Source: Streptomyces sp. MBT53 (GTDB lineage Bacteria; Actinomycetota; Actinomycetes; Streptomycetales; Streptomycetaceae). From it: 33,711 nucleotides of DNA. Position numbers and translations under genes: made by a program. Positions 6,058 to 15,082 of the stretch are shown one piece after another. The DNA is taken from positions 1-33,711 of the forward strand of contig NZ_JAEQAZ010000128.1 of assembly GCF_016654115.1 (NCBI RefSeq), written 5' to 3'. Below the pieces are notes generated by a model. That model made no database searches. It had not been told where the DNA came from and saw only the letters and a list, made by a program, of their open reading frames with translations. Within the stretch, counting starts at the first letter, position 1. Each line of letters starts with the position of its first letter.

Positions 6058-8865
6058 ATGTCACTCGGTTCGCCCGTCGGACGGCTGCCCCGAGCCCCCG
6101 CAGAGCGCCCACCCTCCTGGTGGCCGCAGCACTGTTTCCCACCGGTACCACGCAGGGCCTTGCTCGAACCGTCGAGTGACACCGTGCAGTTGGACGCGGA
6201 CGGCCATCGGCCCCTTGAGATGGTGGGACGCGCGCGGCAGCTCCGGGAGATCAAGGCGCTGCTCGGGCCGGGCACGACCGCGGGCCGTGCCCTGCTGGTC
6301 TCGGGGGAGCCGGGAGTGGGCAAGAGCATGCTTCTCGGCGAGGTCGGCAGAGCCGCGTCCGAAGCGGGCAGCCGGGTCCTGACGGCCGTCGGCGTCCCGT
6401 TCGAGACCGAACTCGCCTACGCCGGCCTTCACCAGTTGCTGGTGCCGCTGAACGACCGGTTCGAGCACATGGCCGGCACACACGGGAAGGTCCTGCGGGG
6501 CGCGCTGGGCTACGGCGGCGATCCCGTGCCCGTCGGGCGTGAGGTCACCGACGCGGTGACCTTCCTGCTGCGTCAAGTGGCGACCGAACGCCCCGTGTTG
6601 ACCGTCGTGGACGACCTCGCCCGACTCGACCGGGCAAGTTCCGCGGTGCTCGGCTCCGTCGCCCGCCGGCTGTGGGGCAGCCGTATCGGACTGCTCGCCG
6701 CCTCCAGGTCGGGAGCCGAGACCTTCTTCGGGCGGGACGGACTCACCGAGTACGAGTTGCCGCCGCTGGATCGCGACGCCGCCGTAGAACTGCTCGGAAC
6801 CCGCTTCCCGGGGCTGGCCGCATCCGTACGGGACCGCGTCCTGGACCAGGCACAGGGCAATCCGCTGGCGCTCGTGGAACTGCCCGCCGCGCTGAGCGGC
6901 CCGCAACGCAACGCGCTGGCCGATCTGCCCGACGTGCTGCCGCTCTCCCCACGTGTTCGGAACCTCCACGCTTCGCGCGTCGCCGGCCTCTCTGCCGAAG
7001 CACGTCGCATTCTGCTGCTTCTCGCCCTCGACGACACCGGCGACCCGGGTGTCCTGCGGGCCGGGTCCGGGACTCCGGAGACGCTCACGGCCCTGGCGGC
7101 GGCGGAATGGAACCGTCTGGTGACAGTCGACGGCACGAACCGTCGCGTGGCCTTCCGCCATCCGCTGATGAGGGCAGCGCTCGTCGAGAGCAGCACCCTC
7201 ACCGAGCGCTGCCAGGCTCATCGCGCGCTCGCCGAACTCGGCGCGGAGACACCCGAGCGGCGGGCCTGGCACCTGGGCAGAGCGACGCTCGATCCCGACG
7301 GGCGAATCGCCGCCCTGCTTGAGGAGGCCGGACAGCGCGCCGCCCGACGCGGTGACGCCACGAGAGCGGTCGCGGCACTCACCAGGGCCGCCGAACTGAG
7401 CCCCCGCCCCGTGGACCGAGGACGCCGACTGACCCGGGCCGCCTTCCTCGCCGCCGACGCGATCGGTGATCTGCGCGCGGCCTCGGAACTCCTCGACCGC
7501 GCCCGGCGCGCGGACCCCGACTCCACCGCGACTCCGCTCGCCGCCGCCACGACGGCACTCCTCCTGCTCAACGGCGGTGACGGTGACATCGACATGGCTC
7601 ACCGCCTCCTGGTGGAGGTCATCGGGACCGGCATCCACGGATACGACGCGGAGGACGACGCCCTCGTCGAGGCACTGCGCATCCTGCGGCTGGTGTGCTG
7701 GTCCAGCGGTCGAGATGCCCTGTGGGAACCCTTCCACACCGCTCTCGACCGTGTGCGGCCGACTGCTTCGCCGCTGTTCTCCGCCCACGTCGAGGCGGCG
7801 GACCCGTCCCGCACCGGCTCGGTCGGCAGGCGGGAGTCCGACCGGGACGTCACCTGGCGGTGGGTCCGTCAAGGACGCCAAGGTGGCCACGTCCGCCGGC
7901 ATGTCGACGCGCTCATGCACCTGTGCTCGGAGGACTTCGCCACAGGCCGTTGGGACGAGGCCGGAACGCTGGCCGACGAGGCGCTGAGGATCTGTGAGGA
8001 GCGCCAACACCCCTTCCTCTCCTGGTACTTCGAGTACCATCGGGCTCTGCTCGCCGCCGTCCACGGCCACGTGGAGGAGAGCCGGAGTCAGGCCGACCGG
8101 ATCACGCACTGGGCCGTGCCGCGCGGGGCCCTGGGGGCAGCGGCCTTCGCCGACCACGCCCGCGTCCTCGCCGAACTCGGCGCGGGCGACTACGAATGCG
8201 CGTACCGCAACGCCGTGGCGATCAGTCCCGCCGGCCGGATCGCCTCCCACGCTCCGCAGGCCCTGGCGGCCTGTATGGATCTCGTGGAGGCGGCGGTGCA
8301 CACCCGGCGCACCGCCGAGGCGGAGGCACACGTGCGGGCGCTGCGCGAGGCCGGTGTCGCGGGGCTCTCCCCGCGGCTGGCACTGCTGGTGGCCGGCGCC
8401 GCCGCGCTCGTCGCGCCGGACGACGGCGCGGTCGGACGCTTCGAGCAGGCCCTGGCCGTCCCCGGAGCCCAGCACCGGCCCTTCGACCTGGCCCGCATAC
8501 GACTGGCCTACGGACAGCGTCTGCGGCGTATGCGCTGCGTCACGGAGGCCCGAGCCCAACTGGTCGCGGCGACCGAGGTGTTCGAGCACCTGGGCGCCCG
8601 GCCGTGGGCCGACCGGGCCGCGGGCGAACTGCGCGCCACCGGCATGTCCCGGACCGGAGCCAAGCACGGGTCCGTGACGCTCACCGGCCAGGAACAGGAG
8701 ATCGCCGCGCTCGCCGCCTCCGGCCTGACCAACAAGCAGATCGGCGAACGACTCCACCTTTCGCCCCGCACCGTGGGTTCGCACCTCTACCAGCTGTTTC
8801 CCAAACTCGGAATCGCCTCACGCGCGGCCCTCAGGGACGCGCTCGCGTCGCTTCCTCCGAACTAG
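6058..8865 (+). CDS. LAL-family LuxR regulator 1 (AAA ATPase + HTH)
   Basis: A 935-residue large ATP-binding LuxR regulator. Walker A GEPGVGKS is at 83-90; Walker B is VVDDLARLD, where relatives including its neighbour have DDLQWID, so the QW pair is lost. An ATPase domain is followed by a long alpha-helical, TPR-like middle region. The C-terminal LuxR HTH is LTGQEQEIAALAASGLTNKQIGERLHLSPRTVGSHL. ATG 6058 is chosen for ACGGAG 5 nt upstream; the first 55 residues are a family-atypical extension, and ATG 6220 (MVGRARQL) is a later possibility. It is paralogous to LAL2, which it meets tail to tail: the CTAG at 8862-8865 supplies both stop codons. LALs are usually pathway-specific activators, but no biosynthetic enzyme lies beside it. 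Confidence 0.92.
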   Translation: MSLGSPVGRLPRAPAERPPSWWPQHCFPPVPRRALLEPSSDTVQLDADGHRPLEMVGRARQLREIKALLGPGTTAGRALLVSGEPGVGKSMLLGEVGRAASEAGSRVLTAVGVPFETELAYAGLHQLLVPLNDRFEHMAGTHGKVLRGALGYGGDPVPVGREVTDAVTFLLRQVATERPVLTVVDDLARLDRASSAVLGSVARRLWGSRIGLLAASRSGAETFFGRDGLTEYELPPLDRDAAVELLGTRFPGLAASVRDRVLDQAQGNPLALVELPAALSGPQRNALADLPDVLPLSPRVRNLHASRVAGLSAEARRILLLLALDDTGDPGVLRAGSGTPETLTALAAAEWNRLVTVDGTNRRVAFRHPLMRAALVESSTLTERCQAHRALAELGAETPERRAWHLGRATLDPDGRIAALLEEAGQRAARRGDATRAVAALTRAAELSPRPVDRGRRLTRAAFLAADAIGDLRAASELLDRARRADPDSTATPLAAATTALLLLNGGDGDIDMAHRLLVEVIGTGIHGYDAEDDALVEALRILRLVCWSSGRDALWEPFHTALDRVRPTASPLFSAHVEAADPSRTGSVGRRESDRDVTWRWVRQGRQGGHVRRHVDALMHLCSEDFATGRWDEAGTLADEALRICEERQHPFLSWYFEYHRALLAAVHGHVEESRSQADRITHWAVPRGALGAAAFADHARVLAELGAGDYECAYRNAVAISPAGRIASHAPQALAACMDLVEAAVHTRRTAEAEAHVRALREAGVAGLSPRLALLVAGAAALVAPDDGAVGRFEQALAVPGAQHRPFDLARIRLAYGQRLRRMRCVTEARAQLVAATEVFEHLGARPWADRAAGELRATGMSRTGAKHGSVTLTGQEQEIAALAASGLTNKQIGERLHLSPRTVGSHLYQLFPKLGIASRAALRDALASLPPN

Positions 8866-11690
8866 GACTGCGACGACGCGGCAGACCGCCCCGCGCCGGG
8901 CTGCCCCGGCGGCAGTGAGGCGAGGGCTTCGCCGAGGGTGACACGGGAGGTGATGCCGAGCTTCGGGAAGATCCGGTGCAGGTACGCCGCCACGGTTCGG
9001 TGGGAGAGGAACAGCCGCTCGCCGATCTGCCGGTTGGTCAGTCCGGAGGCGGCGAGCGTGGCGATCCGGTGTTCCGACTCGGTGAGCGGGGCGCTCTCCG
9101 GATCCTGGTGGGCCCACGCGGCACCGCGGCCGGTGGCCCGCAGTTCCTCGGCCGCCCGTGCGGCCCAGGGAGTCGCCCCCAGGCGGCGGAAGGTCTTGAG
9201 GGCGGCGGCGAGTTGCCCCCGGGCGTCCTTGACGGCGCGTGCGCGACGCAGGTGCTCCCCGTAGTTCAGACGGACCCGGGCGAGGTCGAAGGGCCAGCGC
9301 TCGGCATCGGGTACGGCGAGCGCCTCCTCGAAGAAGCCGGCGGCCCGGTCCTCGGAGGCGACGAGCGCGGCCGAACCGGCGGTGACCAGAGCCAGGCGGC
9401 CGGAGATTCCGGGCAGGCCCGCCTCCCGCATCGCGGCGACATGGGCGAGCGCCTCGGACCGGCGTCCGCTGCCGACAGCGGCCTCCACGAGATCCATGGG
9501 CACCCACAACGCCAGCGGGGCATGAGCGGCCAGCACGCCCGAAGGGCTGATCGCCGACGCATCGAGGAAGGCCTCCTCGTGGTCACCGCGTCCCAGGGCC
9601 GACAGCGCCGTCATGTGCCGTGCGAAGTGCTCGAAGGTGCGGATGCCGCGGGGTACCGCCCACTCGCTGATCCGCCGCGCCAGTTCCCCCACCGTGCCGT
9701 CGTCGCCCCGCGCCGCCGCGAGCAGCCCCTGGGCCCGGTGGAACTGCTGGGCCAGCAGCTCGTAGCCGTGGGCTTCGCACAGCGCCAGCCCCTCTGCCGC
9801 GAGACGGCCGCACTCCTCCCACCGACCCGACATGTAGTCGTCAAGGCACAGCACCACCAGCGCGATGAGGGCCGAGGTGACCGCGCCGCCTTCGCGTCCG
9901 TCGTCGACGACGGGCCAGAGCGCGGCACGGCACCCCGTCGCCCGGTCGACGAAGAGCGCCGCCATCGCGATCCGTTCGATCCTGCTCGGGTCCGCCGTCC
10001 GGTGGAGGTCGTGGATCACCGCGTCCAGCAGCCCCAGGGAGGCCGGGTTGGAGCGCGCCGGGTCGGCGTAGACGTCGCCGAGCAGTTCCTGGAGGGCAGG
10101 CATCGGCACGGTCACCTGGGAGACGGCCGCGTGGTAGGCGGCCCAGAGCTCGGGTCTGCCCGCGCACAGACACACCCTGCGCAGGGTGCACAGCGCCTCG
10201 AAGAGCGCCTCGTCGTCGCCGTCGGACCTGCCCTCACGGGTCGTGATCGCGCCTACGAGCAGCCGGTGCGCGGTGTTGACGTCACCGTCGCGGTTGAGCA
10301 GCACATGGGAGGCGGCAGCCGCCGCCCGCAGCGAACCCCTGATGGCGGGGTCGGCGCGCCGGGCCTCCACGAGCAGTTCCGCCGCCGTACGCAGCTCTCC
10401 CGCGACGTCCGCTCCCACGAAGGCGGCCTCGGCCAGCCGCCGGCTGCGGTCCGCGGGGTCGGGAGTGAGGTCCGCGGCCCGTACCAGCGCGTTGAACGCG
10501 CCGACCGCGTCGCCGCGTCGGCGGCCCCGGCGGGCGGTGTGTTCGAGGAGGGCCGCGACCCGTTCGTCCGGCTCGGGTGTGGCCTCGGCCAGGTGCCACG
10601 CGCGGCGGTCGGGCTGATCGGTGAGCGCTTCCGCCAGGGCGCGGTGGGCGGCCAGGCGCTGAACACCGGTCGACCCCGACACGACGGTCGCGCGGATCAG
10701 CGGATGCCGGAAGGACAGCCGCCCCGGGCCGGGGTGCTCGACCCGCAGCAACTGTGCCCGCTCGGCGGGGGCGAGCAGGGACAGGACGTCTTCGCCCGGG
10801 AGCGCGGCCCGCAGGACCGGCAGTTCGCCGCTGTCCTCCAGCGCGGCCAGCAGCAGCAACCGGCGCGTGGGCGCGGGCATCTCCGCGACCCGGGAGGCAT
10901 ACAGGTCCTGCAGCCGACGGCTGAGCGGGAGCACCTCGGACAGCACCACCCCCGCGCTGCCCCGCGAGGCGTCGAGCGCGGTCGGCAGTTCCAGCAGGGC
11001 CAGTGGATTGCCCTGGGCCTGCGCGAGGACCCGCCGCAGTTCCCGCCCGGCGAGCAGCGGGAACCGGGAGCCGACCAGGCCGACCGCAGCCGTGTCGTCG
11101 AGCGGCGCCACGGTGAGCTCGGGAAGTCCCGCGCGTTCGAAGAAGCTCTCGAACCCCGGCCGTGAGGCGGCCAGGAGGCCCACCCGGCTTCCGGTCAGCC
11201 GCCGGGCGACGAACGCGAGCGCCGCCGCGCTGGCCCGGTCGATCCATTGCAGATCGTCCACGAGGAGCAGCACCGGACGCGTGCTCGCCGCCCGGCGCAG
11301 CAGCGCCAGTACGGCTCCGTAGACGACCAGCCGATCGACCGCGGCACCGTCACCGGCGCCCAGCGCGACGGTCAGGGCCTCGCCGTGCGCCGGGTCGAGA
11401 CCCTCGCACTCGGGCAGCAACGGTTCGAGCACGTGGTTCAGTCCGGAGAAGCTAAGATCGGCGAGGAACTCGACCCCGGCCGAGCGCAGCACCAGCACAC
11501 CGGCCGCCGTCGCCGCCCTCGCCGCGGCGTCCAGGAGCACGGACTTGCCGACGCCCGGCTCCCCGGACAGCAGCAGCACCCCACCGCGTACGACCACCTG
11601 GTCGACGTACGAACCGAGCAGTTCCAGCTCCCGGTCACGTCCCACCAGCCGCTCGGCCGTGCTGTGCGACATCGAACCGTCACCGGTCAC
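8862..11690 (-). CDS. LAL-family LuxR regulator 2
   Basis: A 942-residue LAL regulator. Walker A GEPGVGKS is at 43-50, Walker B LLLVDDLQWID at 141-151, followed by a sensor/arginine-rich part and TPR-like helices. The C-terminal HTH is LTESEHRIATLAASGLTNRQIGERLFLSHRTVAAYL. GTG 11690 has AAGGGAG 6 nt upstream; ATG 11672 is the alternative. The gene follows the cupin gene by 53 nt on the same strand, so they may be co-transcribed. Its second half aligns by eye with LAL1 (shared WAVPRG, MDLVEAAV, REAGL/REAGV, PFDLARVRL/PFDLARIRL, EELRATG/GELRATG), which shows that the convergent pair arose by duplication. Confidence 0.92.
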   Translation of the reverse strand: MTGDGSMSHSTAERLVGRDRELELLGSYVDQVVVRGGVLLLSGEPGVGKSVLLDAAARAATAAGVLVLRSAGVEFLADLSFSGLNHVLEPLLPECEGLDPAHGEALTVALGAGDGAAVDRLVVYGAVLALLRRAASTRPVLLLVDDLQWIDRASAAALAFVARRLTGSRVGLLAASRPGFESFFERAGLPELTVAPLDDTAAVGLVGSRFPLLAGRELRRVLAQAQGNPLALLELPTALDASRGSAGVVLSEVLPLSRRLQDLYASRVAEMPAPTRRLLLLAALEDSGELPVLRAALPGEDVLSLLAPAERAQLLRVEHPGPGRLSFRHPLIRATVVSGSTGVQRLAAHRALAEALTDQPDRRAWHLAEATPEPDERVAALLEHTARRGRRRGDAVGAFNALVRAADLTPDPADRSRRLAEAAFVGADVAGELRTAAELLVEARRADPAIRGSLRAAAAASHVLLNRDGDVNTAHRLLVGAITTREGRSDGDDEALFEALCTLRRVCLCAGRPELWAAYHAAVSQVTVPMPALQELLGDVYADPARSNPASLGLLDAVIHDLHRTADPSRIERIAMAALFVDRATGCRAALWPVVDDGREGGAVTSALIALVVLCLDDYMSGRWEECGRLAAEGLALCEAHGYELLAQQFHRAQGLLAAARGDDGTVGELARRISEWAVPRGIRTFEHFARHMTALSALGRGDHEEAFLDASAISPSGVLAAHAPLALWVPMDLVEAAVGSGRRSEALAHVAAMREAGLPGISGRLALVTAGSAALVASEDRAAGFFEEALAVPDAERWPFDLARVRLNYGEHLRRARAVKDARGQLAAALKTFRRLGATPWAARAAEELRATGRGAAWAHQDPESAPLTESEHRIATLAASGLTNRQIGERLFLSHRTVAAYLHRIFPKLGITSRVTLGEALASLPPGQPGAGRSAASSQS

Positions 11691-11743
11691 AGCGACTCCC
11701 TTCGAGAACTGGCGTGCCGAACTCCCTGTCTCCTGGCCATGGT

Positions 11744-12184
11744 TCAGCCGGCGGGAGGCCGCGGGGCGCGCAGATGGGCCCGGCTCTCCAACTCCTCCTC
11801 GTCGACGAGCGTGAGCATCGGCTCGCCGGGGGCGCCCAGCATCACGACGACGTACTTGGCCGTCGCGTCCGCCGTCGCGTTGCCGTTCTGGTAATGGATC
11901 ACCTCGCCGCCCGGTTCCCAGAACGTCTCACCGGCCCTGATCACCCGCTCGGGCTCGCCTTCGAGTTCCCACCGGACGGCGCCTTCGGTGACGTAGCCGA
12001 AACACGGGCCCGAGTGCCGGTGCGGTGGCGTCCCGGGGTGTCCCGGAGGCCATTCGACCAGCACGGTCATCACCGAGGCGCCCTCCGGCACGAAGGGCGG
12101 GATGACGTCCGCCAGCATCCTGGGGCCGGTCCCTTCCTGGTCCCCGTGCGTGCCGTGCCCGTCCGTTGATCCCATCTCCAACAC
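11744..12184 (-). CDS. Cupin-domain protein
   Basis: A 146-residue single-domain cupin. Cupin motif 1 is seen as PPHRHSGPCFGYVTEG (His-x-His, with Glu of the motif in VTEG) followed by GETFWEPGG. Motif 2 is seen as EVIHYQNGNATADATAKYVVVM. The metal-binding His residues are present. The substrate is unknown; relatives include small dioxygenase-like and sensor cupins. Start: GTG 12184, because CGGAGG lies 10 nt upstream; ATG 12175 follows three codons later, and ATG 12208 would place the ribosome site inside the gene. It precedes LAL2 by 53 nt, so it may act with it, for instance by making or removing a signal; that is inference. Confidence 0.85.
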   Translation of the reverse strand: MLEMGSTDGHGTHGDQEGTGPRMLADVIPPFVPEGASVMTVLVEWPPGHPGTPPHRHSGPCFGYVTEGAVRWELEGEPERVIRAGETFWEPGGEVIHYQNGNATADATAKYVVVMLGAPGEPMLTLVDEEELESRAHLRAPRPPAG

Positions 12185-12538
12185 CGTGTCACACCTCCGT
12201 CGATCCAACGTGCTTCACAGAGATGACCGAGCACGGCCCGGATTTGTTACACGGCGACCTACGACCTCCAGGACGCAGTCGAATGACTCAAGCAACTCGC
12301 CGCCGGATCACGGACGCTGAAGCAGTTCCCGGACCGGCGGCGAACAGTCGCCCATGCGGTGCCCGAAGCCGCCCTGTCCCTTGTTCCGGACGGCGATGAG
12401 CCGGCTTTCGCTCCCTTTCACACGACATCACAACGTTAGGAACCACATCATGTTTCTCCGTTTCACCTGCCTGGAGTGGCCTGACGGGCACAGGCGTCGG
12501 CACGCGCGCCGCCGGTTCGACGGTGTGGGCGGTGCCGC
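12185..12538. other. Intergenic region cupin / ROK kinase (354 nt)
   Basis: Separates the divergent cupin and ROK genes. Apart from the cupin ribosome site and a candidate leader ORF (12450-12542), I find no convincing promoter pair or operator. TGTCACA at 12187-12193 has no -10 partner at the right distance. Confidence 0.6.
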
Positions 12539-12542
12539 ATGA
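12450..12542 (+). CDS. Candidate leader ORF overlapping the ROK kinase start
   Basis: A 30-codon ORF (MFLRFTCLEW...FDGVGGAA) with AGGAA about 10 nt before its ATG. Its TGA overlaps the ROK ATG as ATGA (12539-12542). The ROK start itself has only a weak ribosome site (GGGCGGTG), so coupled translation is plausible. No homology is recognised, and it may be chance coding. Confidence 0.35.
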   Translation: MFLRFTCLEWPDGHRRRHARRRFDGVGGAA

Positions 12543-13528
12543 AGGACCGGAACGTCGGTCTGACCGTCGGCGTCGATCTCGGCGGCACGAAGATCGCCGC
12601 AGGGGCGGTCGACCCCGGCGGGGACGTCGTCACCCGGGTGCGCATCCCCACCCCGCACGACCCCGACCGCATCGCCGAAGCGGTGGCCGAGGCGGTCCAG
12701 CAGGTCCGCGGAGGCTGGGACGACATCCGGGCGGTCGGCGTCGGAGCCGCCGGATACGTGGACGCGGACCGTTCGACGGTGCGCTTCGCCCCCAACCTGG
12801 GCTGGCACGACAAGGCGATTCGGGACATCGTCCAGGAGGCCACCGGACTTCCGGTCGTCGTCGAGAACGACGCGAACGCCGCCGCCTGGGGCGAGTTCAT
12901 CCACGGAGCCGGTGCCGGGCACGACGACATGCTGATGGTGATGGCGGGCACCGGCCTGGGCGGAGGCATCATCAGCAGGGGCCGGCTCTTCCGCGGCCGG
13001 TTCGGCATGGCGGGCGAGATCGGCCACTACCGGGCGGTCCCCGACGGACTCCCGTGCCCCTGCGGCCAGCGCGGCTGCATGGAGCAGTACGCCAGTGGAG
13101 CCGCCCATACCCGCCGCGCCCGCGAGATGGCCACCGCCGATCCGGCCCGGGCCGCGCGGGTGCTCGCCCTCGGCGACGGCACCCCCTCCGGCCTTGAGGG
13201 CCACCACGTGACCAAGGCCGCCCTCGCCGGCGACCCCTTCGCCCTCGACGTGTTCGCGCGGTCGGGCCGCTGGCTCGGCCAGGTCCTCGCCGACCTCGCG
13301 TCCATCCTCGACCCCTCCGTCCTCGTCATCGGCGGCGGCCTCGGCGACACCGGCGAGCTGATCCGACGCCCGGCCGAGATCGCCTACCGCCGGGCCCTGG
13401 GCGGCGGCGAGCACCGCGTCTACGCCGAGGTCCGCACCGCCACCGTCGGAGCGGACGCCGGCATCATCGGCGCCGCCAACCTCGCCCGGCTCCACGAACT
13501 GCTCTCGTTCCCGGCAGCCGTCCTCTGA
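12539..13528 (+). CDS. ROK-family sugar kinase, probable glucokinase
   Basis: A 329-residue ROK kinase. DLGGTKIAAGAV at the N-terminus is the phosphate-binding loop; VVENDANAAAWGE holds the catalytic Asp region; MAGTGLGGGI is the second phosphate motif; EIGHY is the sugar-contacting ExGH motif; and CPCGQRGCMEQYASG is the zinc-binding CxCGxxGCxE signature. No N-terminal HTH is present, so it is an enzyme rather than a ROK repressor. It phosphorylates glucose or a related hexose with ATP in the cytoplasm. A GlcP-type transporter follows 120 nt downstream on the same strand, giving a complete uptake-and-phosphorylation pair. In Streptomyces, glucokinase also mediates carbon catabolite repression; whether this paralogue does so cannot be told from sequence. 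Confidence 0.92.
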   Translation: MKDRNVGLTVGVDLGGTKIAAGAVDPGGDVVTRVRIPTPHDPDRIAEAVAEAVQQVRGGWDDIRAVGVGAAGYVDADRSTVRFAPNLGWHDKAIRDIVQEATGLPVVVENDANAAAWGEFIHGAGAGHDDMLMVMAGTGLGGGIISRGRLFRGRFGMAGEIGHYRAVPDGLPCPCGQRGCMEQYASGAAHTRRAREMATADPARAARVLALGDGTPSGLEGHHVTKAALAGDPFALDVFARSGRWLGQVLADLASILDPSVLVIGGGLGDTGELIRRPAEIAYRRALGGGEHRVYAEVRTATVGADAGIIGAANLARLHELLSFPAAVL

Positions 13529-13648
13529 CCGGCGGCGCGCTCACGCGCGGGCCCGACGAGCGACCCAGGGGTGCCGGCGCAACCGCCACCCCGACCCACC
13601 TCCGCTCCCGCCCGCGCGCCGCACCCGGTCCTGTGAAGGAGTGCTCAA

Positions 13649-15082
13649 ATGACCTCGAACGCCTCTTCCGCGGGGCCGGCCCACTCAAGGGCCGCGCTCC
13701 GCCCGACCAACCTCCGGCGTGTCACCTACATCTCGGCCGCCGCGTCGATCGGCGGCTTCCTGTTCGGCTACGACAGCGCCGTCATCAACGGCGCCATCAC
13801 CGGAATCCAGCACCGATTCGACGTCACCTCCAGTGAGACGGGCACCATCGTCGCCTCCGCCCTGCTCGGTTCCGCCTTCGGCGCGGCCGTCGCCGGGCGC
13901 CTCGCCGACCGCATCGGCCGCCGACGCGTGATGCATCTGGCCGCGACTCTCTTCGCGATCAGCGCCCTCGGCTCGTCCATGCCGTTCTCCGCCTGGGACC
14001 TGGGCGCCTGGCGGGTACTCGGAGGGATCGCGATCGGCCTCGCCTCACTGATCGGGCCCACCTACATCGCCGAGGTCGCGCCGCCCGACCATCGCGGCCG
14101 GCTCGCCTCGTTCCAGCAGGCGGCCATCGTGCTGGGGATCACCGCCTCCCAACTCGTCAACTGGGGCATCGCCCAAGGGGCCGACGGCAAGAGCGAGAAC
14201 ATGCTGGGCGCCCTGCACGCCTGGCAGTGGATGCTGATGGCCGCCGTCGTACCGGCGCTCGCCTACCTGTTCCTCACCCTGCGGATCCCGGAGTCGCCGC
14301 ACTTCCTTGTCGCCACGGGCCGCGAGATCCAGGCCCTCGCCGTCCTGCGCGACCTGCAGGGCACGCACGCGGGCGCCGAGGAGCGGCTCGCCGAGATCGA
14401 GCAGGCGCTCAAGACGGACCACAAGCCGCGGGTGCGCGATCTGCTCGACGGCCGCTTCGGGCTGCTGCCGATCGTGTGGGCAGGCATCGGACTGGCCGTC
14501 TTCCAGCAACTGGTCGGCATCAACGTCATCTTCTACTACTCCTCGCTGCTGTGGCAGTCGGTGGGCATCGACCAGGCCAACTCCCTTCTGATCAGCCTCT
14601 CCACGTCGATCGTCAACATCGTCGGAACCGTCGTGGCGATGCTGCTGATCGACCGGATCGGCCGCAAACCGCTCGCGCTGACCGGATCGGCGGGAATGGC
14701 CGTGTCACTGGCCCTGGCCGCCTGGGCGTTCTCGTACCGGACCGGCAGTGGCAGCAGTCTGTCCATCCCGGACACCCAGGGCACCGTGGCGCTGATCGCC
14801 GCCCACGCCTTCGTGTTCTTCTTCGCGGTCTCCTGGGGTGTCGTGCTCTGGGTGATGGTCGGCGAGATGTTCCCCCTGCGGATCCGCGCCGCCGCGATGT
14901 CGGTGGCGACCGCCGCCAACTGGATCGCCAACTGGGCCGTCACCGAGAGCTTCCCGCGCATGTCGGACTGGAACCTGTCGTCCACGTACGGCATCTACGC
15001 GGGCTTCGCGGTGCTGTCCTTCGTCTTCGTCGCACTCCGGGTGCGCGAGACCAACGGAAAGAAACTGGAGGAGATGGGATGA
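13649..15082 (+). CDS. glcP: MFS sugar/H+ symporter, GlcP-type glucose permease
   Basis: A 477-residue major-facilitator transporter of the sugar porter family with 12 predicted helices. Signatures seen: GGFLFGYDSAVINGA in helix 1; GRLADRIGRRR between helices 2 and 3; RIPESPHFLV at the end of the first half; QQLVGINVIFYYSS in helix 7 (sugar binding); DRIGRKPLALTGS between helices 8 and 9; and the C-terminal RETNGKKLEEMG. Length and sequence match Streptomyces glucose permease GlcP (about 470 residues) closely. ATG 13649 has AAGGAG upstream. Its stop overlaps the next gene's ATG (ATGA, 15079-15082), so the Wbl downstream is translationally coupled. The substrate is most likely glucose, supported by the adjacent ROK kinase. 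Confidence 0.92.
   Translation: MTSNASSAGPAHSRAALRPTNLRRVTYISAAASIGGFLFGYDSAVINGAITGIQHRFDVTSSETGTIVASALLGSAFGAAVAGRLADRIGRRRVMHLAATLFAISALGSSMPFSAWDLGAWRVLGGIAIGLASLIGPTYIAEVAPPDHRGRLASFQQAAIVLGITASQLVNWGIAQGADGKSENMLGALHAWQWMLMAAVVPALAYLFLTLRIPESPHFLVATGREIQALAVLRDLQGTHAGAEERLAEIEQALKTDHKPRVRDLLDGRFGLLPIVWAGIGLAVFQQLVGINVIFYYSSLLWQSVGIDQANSLLISLSTSIVNIVGTVVAMLLIDRIGRKPLALTGSAGMAVSLALAAWAFSYRTGSGSSLSIPDTQGTVALIAAHAFVFFFAVSWGVVLWVMVGEMFPLRIRAAAMSVATAANWIANWAVTESFPRMSDWNLSSTYGIYAGFAVLSFVFVALRVRETNGKKLEEMG

Noticed and set aside
12187..12193. TGTCACA on the plus strand before the ROK kinase
   Set aside because: No GGTC/CGTC at 16 nt, and it overlaps the cupin ribosome-site region on the other strand.
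13529..13648. GGGGTG/CACCCC inverted repeat between the ROK kinase and the permease as a terminator
   Set aside because: Only 6 bp around a long loop with no T-run; not convincing.
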